Shown here piece by piece: positions 12,801-22,376 of a DNA stretch of 64,000 bases. The stretch covers positions 52,220,734-52,284,733 of the forward strand of contig OY720350.1 of assembly GCA_963082975.1 (NCBI GenBank), read 5' to 3'. How positions within the stretch are numbered: the first letter of the stretch is position 1; each line of letters opens with the position of its first letter. The stretch is from Labia minor (lineage: Eukaryota; Arthropoda; Insecta; Dermaptera; Spongiphoridae). A program made the position numbers and the translations under genes. The notes below the pieces were generated by a model. It had not been told where the DNA came from. It worked only from the letters and a program-made list of their open reading frames with translations, and did no database searches.

Positions 12801-15625
12801 TTTTTTTTTTTTTTGCTGTTCAATTTTTCTATTTACTGTTGAATGAATCTGTTGAATCTTAGTTATTAAACAAAATTCTTATTTAAAATAAAATAATTTT
12901 TAACACATTATTTGATCATTATTGATTCTTTATATATAGATATATAATTACAGAAATATGTTAATAATTTGAAAATTAAATATTTTATTTAATTACCCAT
13001 CATCTAATATAGAACTCTCTTATGATTTTTCTGTTTTGGCAGATCCCCTTAAAAAATAAGAGAAGCCTTACGCAAGAGGCTTATTTTCATATTCCCTCTC
13101 GCTATATATCCTACCCTCTTGCACATCGGTCGAATTTATTTTCGTTTATCTATCTTTGAATTGGACTCTGGTATTTGCAAATCGTTTTTTTCACTTTTTT
13201 TTATTTATTTTTCTTGTTTTGTTGCTTTTGACTTTTGATATTTCTCTGTTAACTCTAGTTATGCTAAATCAATTTATTTACTATATCTAGACATTTATAC
13301 ATATATAAATATAATTTCTGTTTATACCTTTCATAAAATACTTTATAGAGACTTAAATTATTTAAAAAATTTTATTTATTTAATTATTCATGAACAATTA
13401 GGTCTACTCAGTCTAATCCAATCTGTAATATTTCTGACCCTATAAACTGTATCTTTTAATTTAGATAATTTTCTTAATTTAAAAAATATTATATCTAATA
13501 GAATTACATTTTTTTTTATAAAATTAAAAATAAAGTTGGGTTAAAAATCACATAATTCAGTACCTTTTCAAATAATAAAACACCAGTAGGATTGCTTATG
13601 TTTGGAAGTTATTCTATCTCATTTGGATTATGAAAACTTTATATATGCAATATTTACTTTTTAATTTTTAAGCTGTGAAATCTTTCTAGCTCCTCTGGCA
13701 AAATATATTTGAACCATTTATATTTTCTCAAAATTAATTTTTCAATATGTTTTTGTTTATAAAGACATTTCATTTAAGCATACTTAACTAAAATAATGCA
13801 AGGTTACGGGTAACAAATGACCTTACACCAATAATTACTCATAATTAGCTCACTGTGTGTATAAATTATAAATTAATTTCAATTTTGAAAAAAAACAACA
13901 TAATTCTCTTAATATATTATCATAAATATTAACTTTCGACTTGTGAAATAGAACAAATTTAATCACAAAAAAATTTAAAGACCACTGGCTCGATTCCTTG
14001 ACTATAAATTTGGAGTTAGACCAATTTCATAATCAATGGCCAGATGCCTCCTTTTATCTACTAATTTTAAATTGTATTTATTATTAATTAATAATAAATA
14101 AAGAGTTTAAGAGAGGATATTATATTTAAAATATTGACTTATATCAATATAAAAACATTATATAGAAAATGTATTATTTTAAATACGAAATATAAGTAGG
14201 CATAAAATTTATTAATAATTCTCAATTGAAATCTGTCTCCTGGATCTAGTTACGCTTGATTTATTCCTTATGTGATTCACCATATGTCACCATTATACTA
14301 AAATTGGTAATTAAAGACTGTACAAAATAATTAGACATTTATTTTTATAATTTTATAAATATAATTCTATATTTACATTCAATAAACCTATTTAAATTTT
14401 GATTATAAATTCATTATATTCAATAAATTATCCTATTTAAAATTATACCTTCAAATTTTTTCTGTAAAATTAACACATATATTAGATTAGATTAGAAATT
14501 GCTTTTATTTTTCAATAATTTTCAAATTCAAATGAAAAAAATGAAATAATTTTTAAGATTTGCAAATTCTTAATCAGAATTAAAAAAAATTCAAAATTCA
14601 AAGATTAAAACTGGGCTCGGAAATTCTCATATATATATATATATATATAACGGTTTAAGTTAATCATAAAAATATCAGTTTTTTTTTTGTTATTGATTTT
14701 TCCTACTTTTTCCTATTTAAGCAAAATATTATACATTTTTCAATTTAATTTTTAAAATGTAAATTTCACATACTTTTCCCTTTTTATTATATATTTAGAT
14801 TTCTTTTCTCTATAATTTTATTTGAATTATTTTCACATTCAAATAAAAAAAATTGAATAATTTTAATGATTCGAAAATTCTTAATCAAAATTAAAAATTT
14901 ATTTATTAAAAAAAGTTCAAAATTCAAGGATTAAAACTAGGCTCTAAAATTCTTATACATACTATATATATCGGTTTAAGTTAATATCAGTTTGTTTTTG
15001 TTTTTGTTATTTTTGGTATTGTACATTTTTCCTACTTTTTCCTATTTAAGCAATATACATATTATACATTTTTCAATTTAATTTTGAAAATTTCACATGC
15101 TTTTCCCTTTTTATTAATATTTAGATTCCTTTTCTCTATAATTTTATTTATATCTAAATCTGTCTTAAGTTGACAATGTTATTAATATTTGTTTTCTTAA
15201 ATAATCTTTTATTGGATTGTTTTTTGTTTTGTTTTTGTTCCATTGAATCAGTTCAAGGGATGGAAAGAGTTTCAATAAAAACAAATGGAATATTATGCCT
15301 CCAATAAATTACTAAATAGTTAAACTCGGTCCGTGATTATTACCTGAGTGATTAGGATATTGTTATTGTTGTTTGATTGTGTTTCTGCGGTGTCCACCTG
15401 GACAGATGATGTTTGCGAGGCCCTCCCACAGCTTGGGCTATATTTACCCGGGGCTTGGCCCATTCCATCCAAGAGGCCTTGGGCCCGTTGCCAGGCAACC
15501 GGGTTCGACGTCCCGACGTCGCTCCCGTCTTCCCTGCCGACTTCCCAACTCATTCCAAGGCTATCGTCGCCGCTCCTTTGCAAAATGGCCAATCTCCCCA
15601 CCACCTCACCCCCTTCGCACACCCC
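2908..15625 (+). CDS. Eip74EF: E74 (Eip74EF) A-type isoform, N-terminal half, spliced and partial
   Basis: E74 is a nuclear ETS-family transcription factor induced directly by ecdysone that relays the hormone pulse to late genes. This gene is recognised by the A-isoform start, MPFIDDDLLWCPDNDG, which matches the hallmark of the Drosophila E74A N-terminus. It is followed by an acidic block around DDLFKQLDSTFELDNFFTDF, a Glu-Glu-Asn-rich patch, and the ASRKYTIAAANPLLAEKLAAP block that arthropod E74 proteins share. Exons join in frame: 2908-2991 (phase 0), 3336-3506 (0), 4742-4958 (1), 9404-9505 (1), then tentatively 15432-15625 (0). The frame is open upstream of 2908 with two further in-frame ATGs (2824, 2878), so the start is chosen by homology. 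The ETS domain is absent and is expected beyond 64000. Large introns hold many transposons. Confidence 0.85.
2992..3335 (+). other. E74 intron 1 of the coding region
   Basis: This is a short AT-rich intron bounded by GTAGAT and TTACTTAG. I see nothing else in it. Confidence 0.7.
3336..3506 (+). CDS. Eip74EF: E74A exon encoding the acidic activation block
   Basis: This exon has 171 nt (57 codons), phase 0 at both ends, with acceptor TTACTTAG and donor AAG|GTAAAA (GT at 3507-3508). It begins with a glutamine-rich patch and continues with TLVDGFSTDADDLFKQLDST and a Phe/Asp-rich tail. Acidic, hydrophobic-punctuated sequence at this place matches the A-specific region of E74, thought to act in activation. 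Background on both sides is almost pure A+T, so the exon edges are clear. Confidence 0.85.
3507..4741 (+). other. E74 coding intron 2
   Basis: This 1.2-kb AT-rich intron runs from GTAAAA to a TTTTTTATAG acceptor. I saw short TA runs near 4293 and 4370 and no ORF or recognisable repeat. Confidence 0.7.
4742..4958 (+). CDS. Eip74EF: E74 exon with Gly-Pro linker and KYTIAAANPLLA block
   Basis: The exon opens with EENNN, echoing an acidic-asparagine patch in insect E74. It passes through a glycine/proline-rich linker (about 4785-4820) and ends in NAASRKYTIAAANPLLA, a block shared by arthropod E74 proteins. The donor G|GTGGGT (GT at 4959-4960) leaves phase 1, and the next exon restores Glu across the junction. 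Other GT choices nearby (4963) would break the frame. Confidence 0.85.
4959..8004 (+). other. E74 coding intron 3, proximal part
   Basis: This is AT-rich intron sequence. A slightly GC-richer patch at about 5095-5170 and another at about 5800-5870 hold no ORF. I see nothing assignable until the repeat that starts at 8005. Confidence 0.5.
8005..8787 (+). repeat. accgaccgacga-family element, copy 1, split by a hAT insertion
   Basis: The left end starts accgaccgacga and the right end carries its inverse (cgtcggtcggt, ending 8766) followed by a tail, ctggccacag, shared with the copy at 22377-22999. The interior has a (GTCY)n stretch, the core gaacggctcaacggatttt, and a (TA)n run near 8712. This architecture is that reported for arthropod mini-me / DINE-1 type elements, now placed with Helentrons; the assignment is inference. 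A 281-bp hAT element interrupts it at 8159-8439. It lies inside an E74 intron and carries an ETS-type motif ccggaagt at 8542-8549. Confidence 0.65.
8159..8439. mobile_element. 281-bp non-autonomous hAT element with 8-bp target duplication
   Basis: Terminal inverted repeats cagggcttcttaaac (left) and gtttaagaagccctg (right) match perfectly over 15 bp. The 8-bp duplication atatagac flanks it at 8151-8158 and 8440-8447, the size typical of hAT insertions. It has no coding capacity. The ends resemble those of the larger hAT elements at 45625 and 50943 (ttcttaaac core), so the same or a related transposase may have moved it. Its insertion split an older repeat. Confidence 0.9.
8788..9403 (+). other. 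E74 coding intron 3, distal part
   Basis: AT-rich sequence up to the TTGTTTTAG acceptor of the next exon. I see nothing else. Confidence 0.6.
9404..9505 (+). CDS. Eip74EF: E74 exon continuing the EKLAAPP block
   Basis: This 102-nt exon has acceptor GTTTGTTTTAG and donor ACAG|GTAACA, phase 1 in and phase 1 out. Joined to the previous exon it continues NPLLA with EKLAAPPPVNGTQSPPG and ends PVKIECDSDT. The VKIE motif is a possible SUMO-acceptor consensus (psi-K-x-E), seen directly but of unknown use. The codon split across the intron matches exactly. Confidence 0.85.
9506..9980 (+). other. Intron with tRNA-like fragment and (TA)n(GATA)n microsatellite
   Basis: About 9575-9660 is a GC-richer patch containing a weak Pol III B-box-like stretch (gggatcgagcctcg), perhaps a SINE fragment. 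At 9816-9878 a (TA)n run passes into (GATA)n. The rest is plain AT-rich intron. Confidence 0.4.
9982..10173 (+). repeat. Hairpin-bounded short repeat, copy A, with a 68-75 bp insertion
   Basis: The left part (9982-10067) and right part (10136-10173) are the two ends of the same short element found at 17881, 18123 and 18312. Here they are separated by sequence absent from the other copies and flanked by the 7-bp direct repeat atacctg (10061-10067 and 10136-10142). Each end carries a small GC hairpin, ccgagc-ctcg-gctcgg on the left and cgagc-tatc-gctcg on the right. The family is unknown to me. Confidence 0.7.
10174..11825 (+). other. AT-rich intron
   Basis: It contains a 36-bp fragment of the accgaccgacga family at 10753-10788, a (TA)n run at about 11331-11354 and a long T run near 11660-11677. 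No ORF or exon signal was seen. Confidence 0.5.
11826..12110 (+). promoter_or_regulatory. GC-richer island with TATA-like element, candidate internal promoter
   Basis: This roughly 280-bp island is far richer in G and C than its surroundings and has several CpGs (acgcgcggctcg at about 12071). They are followed directly by tatatata at 12083-12090. ORFs exist on both strands but show no recognisable product, so coding is not favoured. E74 in Drosophila uses downstream alternative promoters for its B isoforms, so an internal promoter here is plausible but unproven. Confidence 0.3.
12323..12425 (+). repeat. 37-bp tandem repeat, 2.8 copies
   Basis: The unit starts tgtatatgcatatgcatcaa and repeats at 12323, 12360 and 12397 with period 37 and essentially no divergence. 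Each unit contains the overlapping palindromes atatgcatat and atgcat, so the array presents six ATGCAT sites. Sequence between and after the array is ordinary AT-rich intron. Confidence 0.9.
12426..13030 (+). other. AT-rich intron
   Basis: Nothing recognisable was seen here apart from a long T run near 12800. Confidence 0.5.
13035..13170 (+). promoter_or_regulatory. Small GC-richer patch with TATA-like motif
   Basis: The patch follows a TTTTGGCAG acceptor-like sequence (about 13034-13042). It contains a run of pyrimidines and tatatat at 13103-13109, followed by gcacatcggtcg. It could be a leader exon or promoter of an alternative E74 transcript. All frames soon hit stops, so it is not a clear coding exon. 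Confidence 0.25.
13171..14505 (+). other. AT-rich intron
   Basis: No ORF or repeat was recognised. A short patch aggttacgggtaac near 13801 stands out slightly; it is followed by tgacct at about 13820. Confidence 0.5.
14510..15160 (+). repeat. Diverged tandem duplication, period about 330 bp
   Basis: Two adjacent blocks (about 14510-14838 and 14839-15160) share a long run of landmarks in the same order. Examples are aattcttaatca, ttaaaact.ggctc, a TA run, cggtttaagttaat, and tcctactttttcctattta at 14701 and again at 15030. The copies differ by small indels and substitutions. It ends about 270 bp before the candidate exon at 15432. Confidence 0.75.
15432..15625 (+). CDS. Eip74EF: Candidate E74 exon, proline/alanine-rich
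   Basis: This is a GC-rich island of about 260 bp in AT-rich DNA with long open frames on both strands. I chose the acceptor CCCTCCCACAG (AG at 15430-15431) and donor CCC|GTGAGT (GT at 15626-15627). They take the frame in at phase 1, as the exon ending at 9505 requires, and out at phase 0. That frame has the strongest purine-N-pyrimidine codon pattern and reads through PADFPTHSKAIVAAPLQNG. An alternative acceptor at 15405 (GGACAG) gives another open frame at the correct phase (DVCEALPQLGLYLPG). No family motif settles the choice, and the exon could belong to another transcript. Confidence 0.5.
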
Positions 15626-15716
15626 GTGAGTTGATCATAGGCGCCACCTGGTGTGTACAGAACAACACTAGCAACGCACACCCTTAGAAATATTTTTTTT
15701 CAAGAAATAAAAAAAT

Positions 15717-16241
15717 CTGGAGTGTCTTCACTCGACTATCTCGTAAATTTGAATTGGATTAAATAACATATATTAATTTAAATTAAATTAAATTAAATTA
15801 AATTATAAATTAAAATTAATAAATAATATTTATTAAACCAGCGCATGTTTGGCTCCTTGTTGATGGCACCTCGTCACCTGTTGGCTCGTGAGATTTGCAG
15901 TGTTAAAAAATTAATTCTGGTACTTTCAGCGATTCAATCAAGCTGAAATTCTAGATATAGCAGTTTTATACAATTATTAATCATGTGAAAAATTATCAAA
16001 CATATATCTTTATTTTACGGTCACTTTAGAAGAAAAAAAATCAAAACGTTGTAGGTAAAGACCCTCTTCCGGTTGAGCTACATTTTTCAAAAGTTGATAG
16101 AAAACTATGAATTTTGAATAATGCCCATGTACCAAATTTCATCATTCTAGCTCAAACCGTTTTTGCGTCAACTTTGTTACATACATACACACACACAGAC
16201 AGACATTTTTCTCAACCTTAGTGAAAATGGCGAAATAGTAA
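15717..16241 (-). repeat. actatctcgcc-family (HINE-like) element, copy 1
   Basis: This copy is on the minus strand relative to the arbitrary family orientation. It keeps the hairpin end ctggagtgtcttcactcg and most of the body, but lacks about 90 bp next to the other end. That end is reduced to a short relic around 16229-16241. The body holds a (CA)n stretch near 16186 and the core aaccgtttttgcgt. The first AT-only part (15760-15835) is expanded relative to other copies. Confidence 0.8.
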
Positions 16242-17860
16242 AAATAATCACTTATGTTATTTAAATATATTTTTAATATATTTAATTTTACAATAATTTA
16301 ATTTAATTTTAAAAAATAAAAAAGTTCTTAAAATTTAAAACAATTATCATTAATACTAAAAATAATAATAAATAACAAGTAAATAGTAATAAAATAAATA
16401 AAATTTAAAATTGAATTACTTTAAATGATAAACAATAGATAACAAATTCAAAAAAGTAAATTTTGTTTATAATTTTCTCCACAATTTATTTATTTTTTTA
16501 CTAAAATTCAAATTTATTAAAAAGTGTTGAATAATTATTTTTAACATTAATTTTTTGGAAAATTAATTTTATATTAATATAATTTTATTTTTTATTAAAT
16601 AGATGATCCTTTATTTGCGTCTTAAAAAAATTATTGAAGGTTAAAAGATTCAGAACAGATGAAAGTTTTGAATGAATTCCGGTCTTTAGATAGATATAGG
16701 TATCCACAAATAAAATAAATTGACGTTTTTTTTTTGAATGCAATTCATTTAAGTAGAATATCCTAATTAAATAAAGATTTATTTCATTTGAAAATAAATT
16801 TATTATAATTAGCAGTGCATATTTTACTTTAAAATAAAAATAAAGAATTATTTTAAAAATTAAATATATTTGTTATAATGACAAAAATTTCAATTTATCA
16901 ATTTTTACTTTTATGATCATGTAAATACGTTTTTTAAGTGATAACTACTCGTGCTGGATTCATGAAACCCATAAAATAATTTACATTCTCAAATTTTATT
17001 TTACTATATCAATTGAAAAATTAAATATGATCATATTAAAACATATCCAGTTTATTTTTGTTTAAATTAATGTAATTTTATCTTCTACTAGACTCGATTT
17101 CAAATTAGATGAACTATATTAGTTTTAAAGCTAAAATAAAATTCCCGAAATTTTTGTTTAAATTAACCATCAAATATATGTTCTTTGTTTAATTAATGAT
17201 CAAATTAGCTTTGAATGCGCCTATATTCTAACTCTTATTAGCATTCTTTGTGATATTAAAATTATTCAAATGGCGACAGACATTCTTGCACATAACATTA
17301 TGTAGGTGTTTGTATTTATTATATTTATTACTAATTTATTATACCTTTATGATTCTTGTACCCATAAAATTGTTTTATTTGATTTGATTTCACTAAAATT
17401 ATTATTAAAATAAATTAAAAAATGACTCGTTAAATTTGAAAGAGAGGCAATAAGTTTTATTTAAAAAAAAATCAAATTTTTATATATTGATTTGATTATA
17501 TTGATTTATATTGATTATACATACCTAAAGTAAATAATATAGCTTGATAGATAAACTTATATTAATTCAAATAAATTTCATTAAAAAATTTTATTTACAT
17601 TTAATTTGAATCATTTTATCTTAGAAGAGAATGACTAGTATATATTAATGTTATATTTAGGGATATTAGATAACTTCACTATTGCAAAAGAAGTGCGATT
17701 ACATAATGAAAAATTGCATGATATCTATGCATTCTCAAATTTATTTAATTATAATTATAAAATCGACATGATTATGGGGAATTTAGTTCAAATTGAATAA
17801 AGATGCAAGGTAGTATAAGCTTGAAGTGAATTAGAATAGAAAAGGAATTTGTTGTTGTTG
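16242..17860 (+). other. AT-rich non-coding DNA
   Basis: No ORF, exon or repeat family was recognised. Confidence 0.5.
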
Positions 17861-17880
17861 TTATTATTATTATCTATAGT

Positions 17881-17985
17881 ACCGGGACCCCGAGCCTCGG
17901 CTCGGTACTTAAGTTAAAAAAAATGATTCATTATTATTGGGTTTGGCTGGTAATATTAATACCTGGGATACCGAGCTGTCGCTCG
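17881..17985 (+). repeat. Hairpin-bounded short repeat, copy B
   Basis: This is the most complete short copy: 105 bp from accgggaccccgagcctcgg to the second hairpin cgagc-tgtc-gctcg. The two ends are also imperfect direct repeats of each other (taccgggaccccgagc against tacctgggataccgagc). It lies just after a (GTT/ATT)n stretch at 17850-17873. Confidence 0.75.
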
Positions 17986-18122
17986 AAAAAATATTTAGAC
18001 ATTATTATAGACATTTTCATTCTGTAAATTAAATAATTTTATTTCATTTAAATAAATATCTATTTTTAAATAATTTTTCTCTCTACATTATTTATCTAAT
18101 TCTGACAATATATTAAGATCAC

Positions 18123-18266
18123 ACCGGGACCCCGAGCCTCGGCTAGGTAATTAAGTTAAAAAAAAATAATTCATTATTATATTGGGTTTGGCTGGTAATA
18201 TTAATACTTGGGACACCGAGCTGATATACAATTCTTTAATTATTTATTACAATTATTAAATGTTGC
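18123..18266 (+). repeat. Hairpin-bounded short repeat, copy C plus flank
   Basis: The right hairpin is cut by a 23-bp deletion compared with copy D, joining ccgagct directly to gatatacaattctttaatta. The 40-bp downstream flank is identical to that of copy D, so C and D arose by duplication of a larger unit and not by two separate insertions. Confidence 0.7.
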
Positions 18267-18311
18267 ATCATTGCATGGAACTTGGGGTCCTCAATAATAC
18301 ATAAATATGTA

Positions 18312-18472
18312 TACCGGGACCCCGAGCCTCGGCTCGGTACTTAAGTTAAAAAAAATGATTCATTATTATTGGATTTGGCTGGTAATATTAATACCTGGGA
18401 CACCGAGCTCGCTCTACCCTTTAAAAAATATTGATATACAATTCTTTAATTATTTATTACAATTATTAAATG
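18312..18472 (+). repeat. Hairpin-bounded short repeat, copy D plus flank
   Basis: It begins 189 bp after copy C and shares its downstream flank up to about 18472. The left hairpin is perfect; the right one is shortened to ccgagctcgctc. Confidence 0.7.
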
Positions 18473-19145
18473 TATTAAATAATATTTTATTGAAAAAATA
18501 TTAAAAATTATAAAACTATCTAAAACTTAATTAATAAAAGAACAATGAATAAATAAATCACGAAAATAGATAAAAAAAAAATGGGGGAGTAAAAACAATT
18601 GTTCTTACCGCTGGTCTATGATATTTTGATAATTACAAAGATATTTTTACCATCTTTCAAAGACATTTATTTGTTTTGTTGTTTTTTTTTTGAGAGAGAT
18701 TAATAAATATATATATATTTTATTAAAAATAAATATTTTTAATTTTATTTCGAAATTAAATAATGAATTTTAAAATATTTTTATATTTTATTAAAAATAA
18801 ATATTTTTAATTTTATTTCGAAATTAAATAATAAATTTTAAAATATTTTAAATATAAAAAAAATATTAATACAAAATTAAAAAAAGGCGGGATTAAAATT
18901 TCAAAATGGATGCCATTTACGTCACCCATATATAATTTTCAATTAAGAAATTAATAATGAAGCTGTAAGTTTCAAGAGATGTGATCAACAAAACTCAATT
19001 TTTCTTTATAAATACTATATCTAGTGTGAATTTGAAAAAAATCGTTAGAGCGGTTTTTGAGAACCAATGGTTATAGATAAATAGATATATAGATAAATAG
19101 ATATATAGATATATAGATATATACAATTTTAGCTAGCATAATAAG
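18473..19145 (+). repeat. AT-rich DNA with a 68-bp direct duplication and a degraded repeat
   Basis: A 68-bp unit starting tattaaaaataaat occurs at 18721 and again at 18789 with about one difference. Downstream, 18960-19145 resembles the 3' part of a common arthropod repeat (agagcggtttttgagaac), ending in irregular (agatat)n at 19075-19125. The family of the latter is not certain. Confidence 0.5.
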
Positions 19146-19455
19146 ATAAGATTTAATAAATCTTGATTTAAAATATTTTCAAAGTTTATTTTTCTTTAAG
19201 AAATAAATCACTTATAATTACAGTTTTTAAATACAATAGTGGGTGTTTTAGAGGCATATGAGGAATGAAGACCATATATCAGCAATAAAGATTCAATGTT
19301 TGTGGTTTGTAGACGTAGACTAGTGATTTCACGTTTACCCCAAACTCTAAGAAAGTAATCCATTCATGAGAGATCGCACGATCGTAGTGGCCAGTTAATA
19401 AGTCTATCGAGTGTTGCCCGCAATAAATTGATGATGTCGAAATTAATGTGTTATT
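19146..19455 (+). other. Non-coding DNA of mixed composition
   Basis: About 19240-19440 is less AT-rich than average but has no ORF of note and no recognised family. Confidence 0.4.
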
Positions 19456-19468
19456 CTGGTGTAAATCC

Positions 19469-19988
19469 TTCTTCTTCTTCTTCTATTATAGGCCTAAGGC
19501 CTGTTCTTCTTCACTATCCTCAGGTCTTTTTTGGGAAGAGTACGCCCAGCAGTCAGCCCATTTTTCGGTGGCTTGGTCTCTTGTGTTGATGGCCTTCCAT
19601 CCCGGGCTATATTCTCAAGAGCCCTTCCGCGTTGGCTCTTCCTATGTGTTCGTTCCATTTTTACGGCGAATCTTAACCCATTTGCCGTAATAGGTTCGTT
19701 GCCATGTCGTCAATGTGTTAATCATTCCAATTTTCGAGGCTGTGTGTGGTTCTTTGAGCAATTGTGATTTGCGTCTCTTGAGTAGATTGCTAGTCTCATC
19801 TCCGAGACGTGGATGTTCTTAGTTAAGTCGAAGCCCCCCAACACGACAAGGTGACATCCATGGTGGGGCTTGCCGGAGGCAGCTGATGTTAAATTAAATT
19901 GAAAATTTTTGTTCTTAGTTGGAATCGAACTCCGACTTCTTGCGTGGAAAGTTGGTATCCTACGCTCTCGGCTACCCTGCCTAAATCC
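19469..19988 (-). mobile_element. 520-bp tRNA-derived SINE with 13-bp target duplication
   Basis: On the minus strand the element begins at 19988 with a tRNA-like head. An A-box-like gtagccgagagcg (about 19964-19976) and a B-box-like gagttcgattcc (about 19922-19933) are spaced as in a real tRNA. A roughly 430-bp body follows, then a (GAA)n tail at 19469-19486. Perfect 13-bp direct repeats ctggtgtaaatcc flank it at 19456-19468 and 19989-20001. SINEs do not encode protein and rely on a partner LINE; the (GAA)n tail is the likely clue to that partner. The ORFs here are incidental. The perfect duplication suggests a fairly recent insertion. Confidence 0.9.
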
Positions 19989-20001
19989 CTGGTGTAAATC
20001 C

Positions 20002-20433
20002 ATTTATGATAAAATGGCAAAACATACTAACAACAATTGAACTGACAACTTTCAAGTGTGTTTGTCAATTTAAAATTTAAAAATCTAAAAAAATACACTC
20101 TTTGAATGGATGTCATGGTACTTTTTAGATAGAAGGTTAAAATGTATATACATTAAAAACTAAATATATATAGGTATTAAATTACCTGAAATTGATATTA
20201 TCTTTTAACAACATATTTAATGTCATATGTAAAACAATCTCTTTCATTTTCTTTATTTAATTAAATTAACTTATTATTTTTTATAAACTATTCGATAACA
20301 CTATATCTAAAATGTATTTTTTTAAAATATATATCTTCAAAACCTCTATTTTAACACAAATAGACACATACTAATTTATTTTTTTGTTATTCTATCACCT
20401 ATTAAACTAAATTAAACCATCTATTACACTTAT

Positions 20434-20473
<40 letters not shown>

Positions 20474-21700
20474 ATAACATCAATATAATATCATGTGCCT
20501 ATTTTCCTCCTCTTTCTTTTCTTATTTTCCATGACTTCGATTATTTGTTATTGCATCAAAGAAAATTTAATCTCAAAAACAAGTGGAAATTTTTCCAAGC
20601 AGATTTATTTACATATATATATACACTATATATATATTTAAATTATACAGGTTATAAAAACGTCCAGACAATCCTCGTAAATTTTGTCATTATTTATTTG
20701 AAACCAGATCCACTTGTGATTCTGGTGTCTTGAAAAGAAGGAAAGAAGGGGGGGGGGGGTTGTTTACTTGTTGTATGCATCACACAAACATTCATTTCAC
20801 GTGTAATCAAGTGCAAGCATCTTGTCTGAAATGTGTTCTTTTATTTCTTTTTAAGTAATTGATGTAGACGTTTAGGCCAAAGGGCTCCGGCCTCGATGCA
20901 TTTCCGACCCTCACACCCCTTCTTTATGAAAACAAAAGCCCATCTACATAGATAAAAACGACATCTATTCAAACAAACAAGCAAGATTGGCAAAACAAAA
21001 GAGTACATGCAGTTTTCGTCAAAAAAAAAATGAATAAAAGAATAAATAAAACAATCCAATCATTATATCAATAAATTTAAAATCTTTACCCATGAATATA
21101 AAAAATAACTACTCAAAAATACATGAGGGGCTAAAAGTCAATGGGTTAAGGATTTTTATTTCATCAAACGTTATATGAATATGACCTCTTTAATTAATTT
21201 TGCATGTGCATATTAATTAAAATTGCATTATGCACATTTGATAAGAAAATATATTCTTTTGTAAATTATTTACATTTCAAATTTCACATTTTTTTTTTTT
21301 AATTTTTTCACCTCCAAATTTATTTAACTAAAATCCAGATCTAAGGAATTTTTTATCTCTAATGTATTCCATATATTTTTATTTTATTTATTTATTTTTT
21401 TTTCGTTAAGTATTTTTCATTGGAATTATTTAAATTAAATACCTACGTTTTTTTTTAAGTACAATTGATTTTTTTATTATTTAAATAAATATTAAGACGA
21501 TGATTTCATTTCATCATCCTCATTGATATCTTTTGTAAAAATGTAAATATAGAACAATACTTGTATTACCAATTGTCTTGACTTGAATAAGATCAGTTAA
21601 AAATTAAAAAAAAATACGTTTCCAACATTTTTCATCTCTACTTGGTTTGGTGTATGAAATGCTGAGTATCGTTTCGTTTTTATTTCTATCACTCGTTTTT
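20002..21700. other. AT-rich non-coding DNA
   Basis: It contains an (AT)n run at about 20436-20466, a G10 run at about 20749-20758 and a moderately GC-richer stretch at 20735-20960. No exon or repeat family was recognised. Confidence 0.45.
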
Positions 21701-21714
21701 AAATATCTTTTTAT

Positions 21715-22050
21715 TCGGGCGTGTTTGAAAGTGAGATGGTTTTTTTTTCACTTTCAACGACGTCACTCGTTGTTGATTACTTGCCGGGGCAAATGAAGGA
21801 AGTCCCGTTTTGTTGCTTCGTTCGTCGGCTGATCAATTCCATGGTCAAGGTTGCCATAAAAATAAATCCGAATAAAAACATTAGCATGAAATGGTGGCAC
21901 CAGTATAATATGACCTTCCTCAATGTCTTGTATATTCACACTATCATAAAATATATTCATATAGAATTTGGTTTTATTTAATTCTGGCAAACCATCTCTT
22001 TCAATAAGCTTCCTCCTCCTCCCCCCCCCCCCCAAGAAAAATTTATTTGC
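21715..22050 (+). promoter_or_regulatory. GC-richer island, candidate regulatory DNA
   Basis: The island has gacgtcactcg at about 21760 and tcaaggttg at 21845-21853, which resembles the FTZ-F1 / NR5 monomer site. It ends in a C13-14 run near 22020-22033. Overlapping ORFs of about 86 and 102 residues on opposite strands have no recognisable product. Regulatory function is inference from composition and motifs only. Confidence 0.25.
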
Positions 22051-22376
22051 CCTCCAAATGACTTTTAACAATAATGAAAATAATCTTCAATCGTCACTGA
22101 AAAACAGAAAATAAAAAATAATATCTATTAAAAATCAGAGACTAAAATTTATTTATTTATTTATTTTATATTGAAATAAAGCCAAATAAATGTTTTGTTT
22201 TTTTTTATTAAAAATACTTGCGGTATTATATATATTATTATTATCTAGAAGATTTAGGTAAATTCTTTGAAAGACGATTTATTGCAACGAGCAATATTAT
22301 AAAACATGAACAATAGTCCCAGATAAACCCAAAATGAAATTTTCTAATTGTAAGTGTAACTCTCAATCTTATTTTT

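Noticed and set aside
15320..15622. 100-residue minus-strand ORF over the 15.4-kb island
   Set aside because: The plus strand has phase-compatible splice sites and a stronger coding periodicity; open frames on both strands reflect the GC-rich composition.
17881..18472. Considered as a CRISPR-like repeat array
   Set aside because: Repeat spacing is explained by a short element and its local duplication; the spacers are the same element body, and the genome is eukaryotic.
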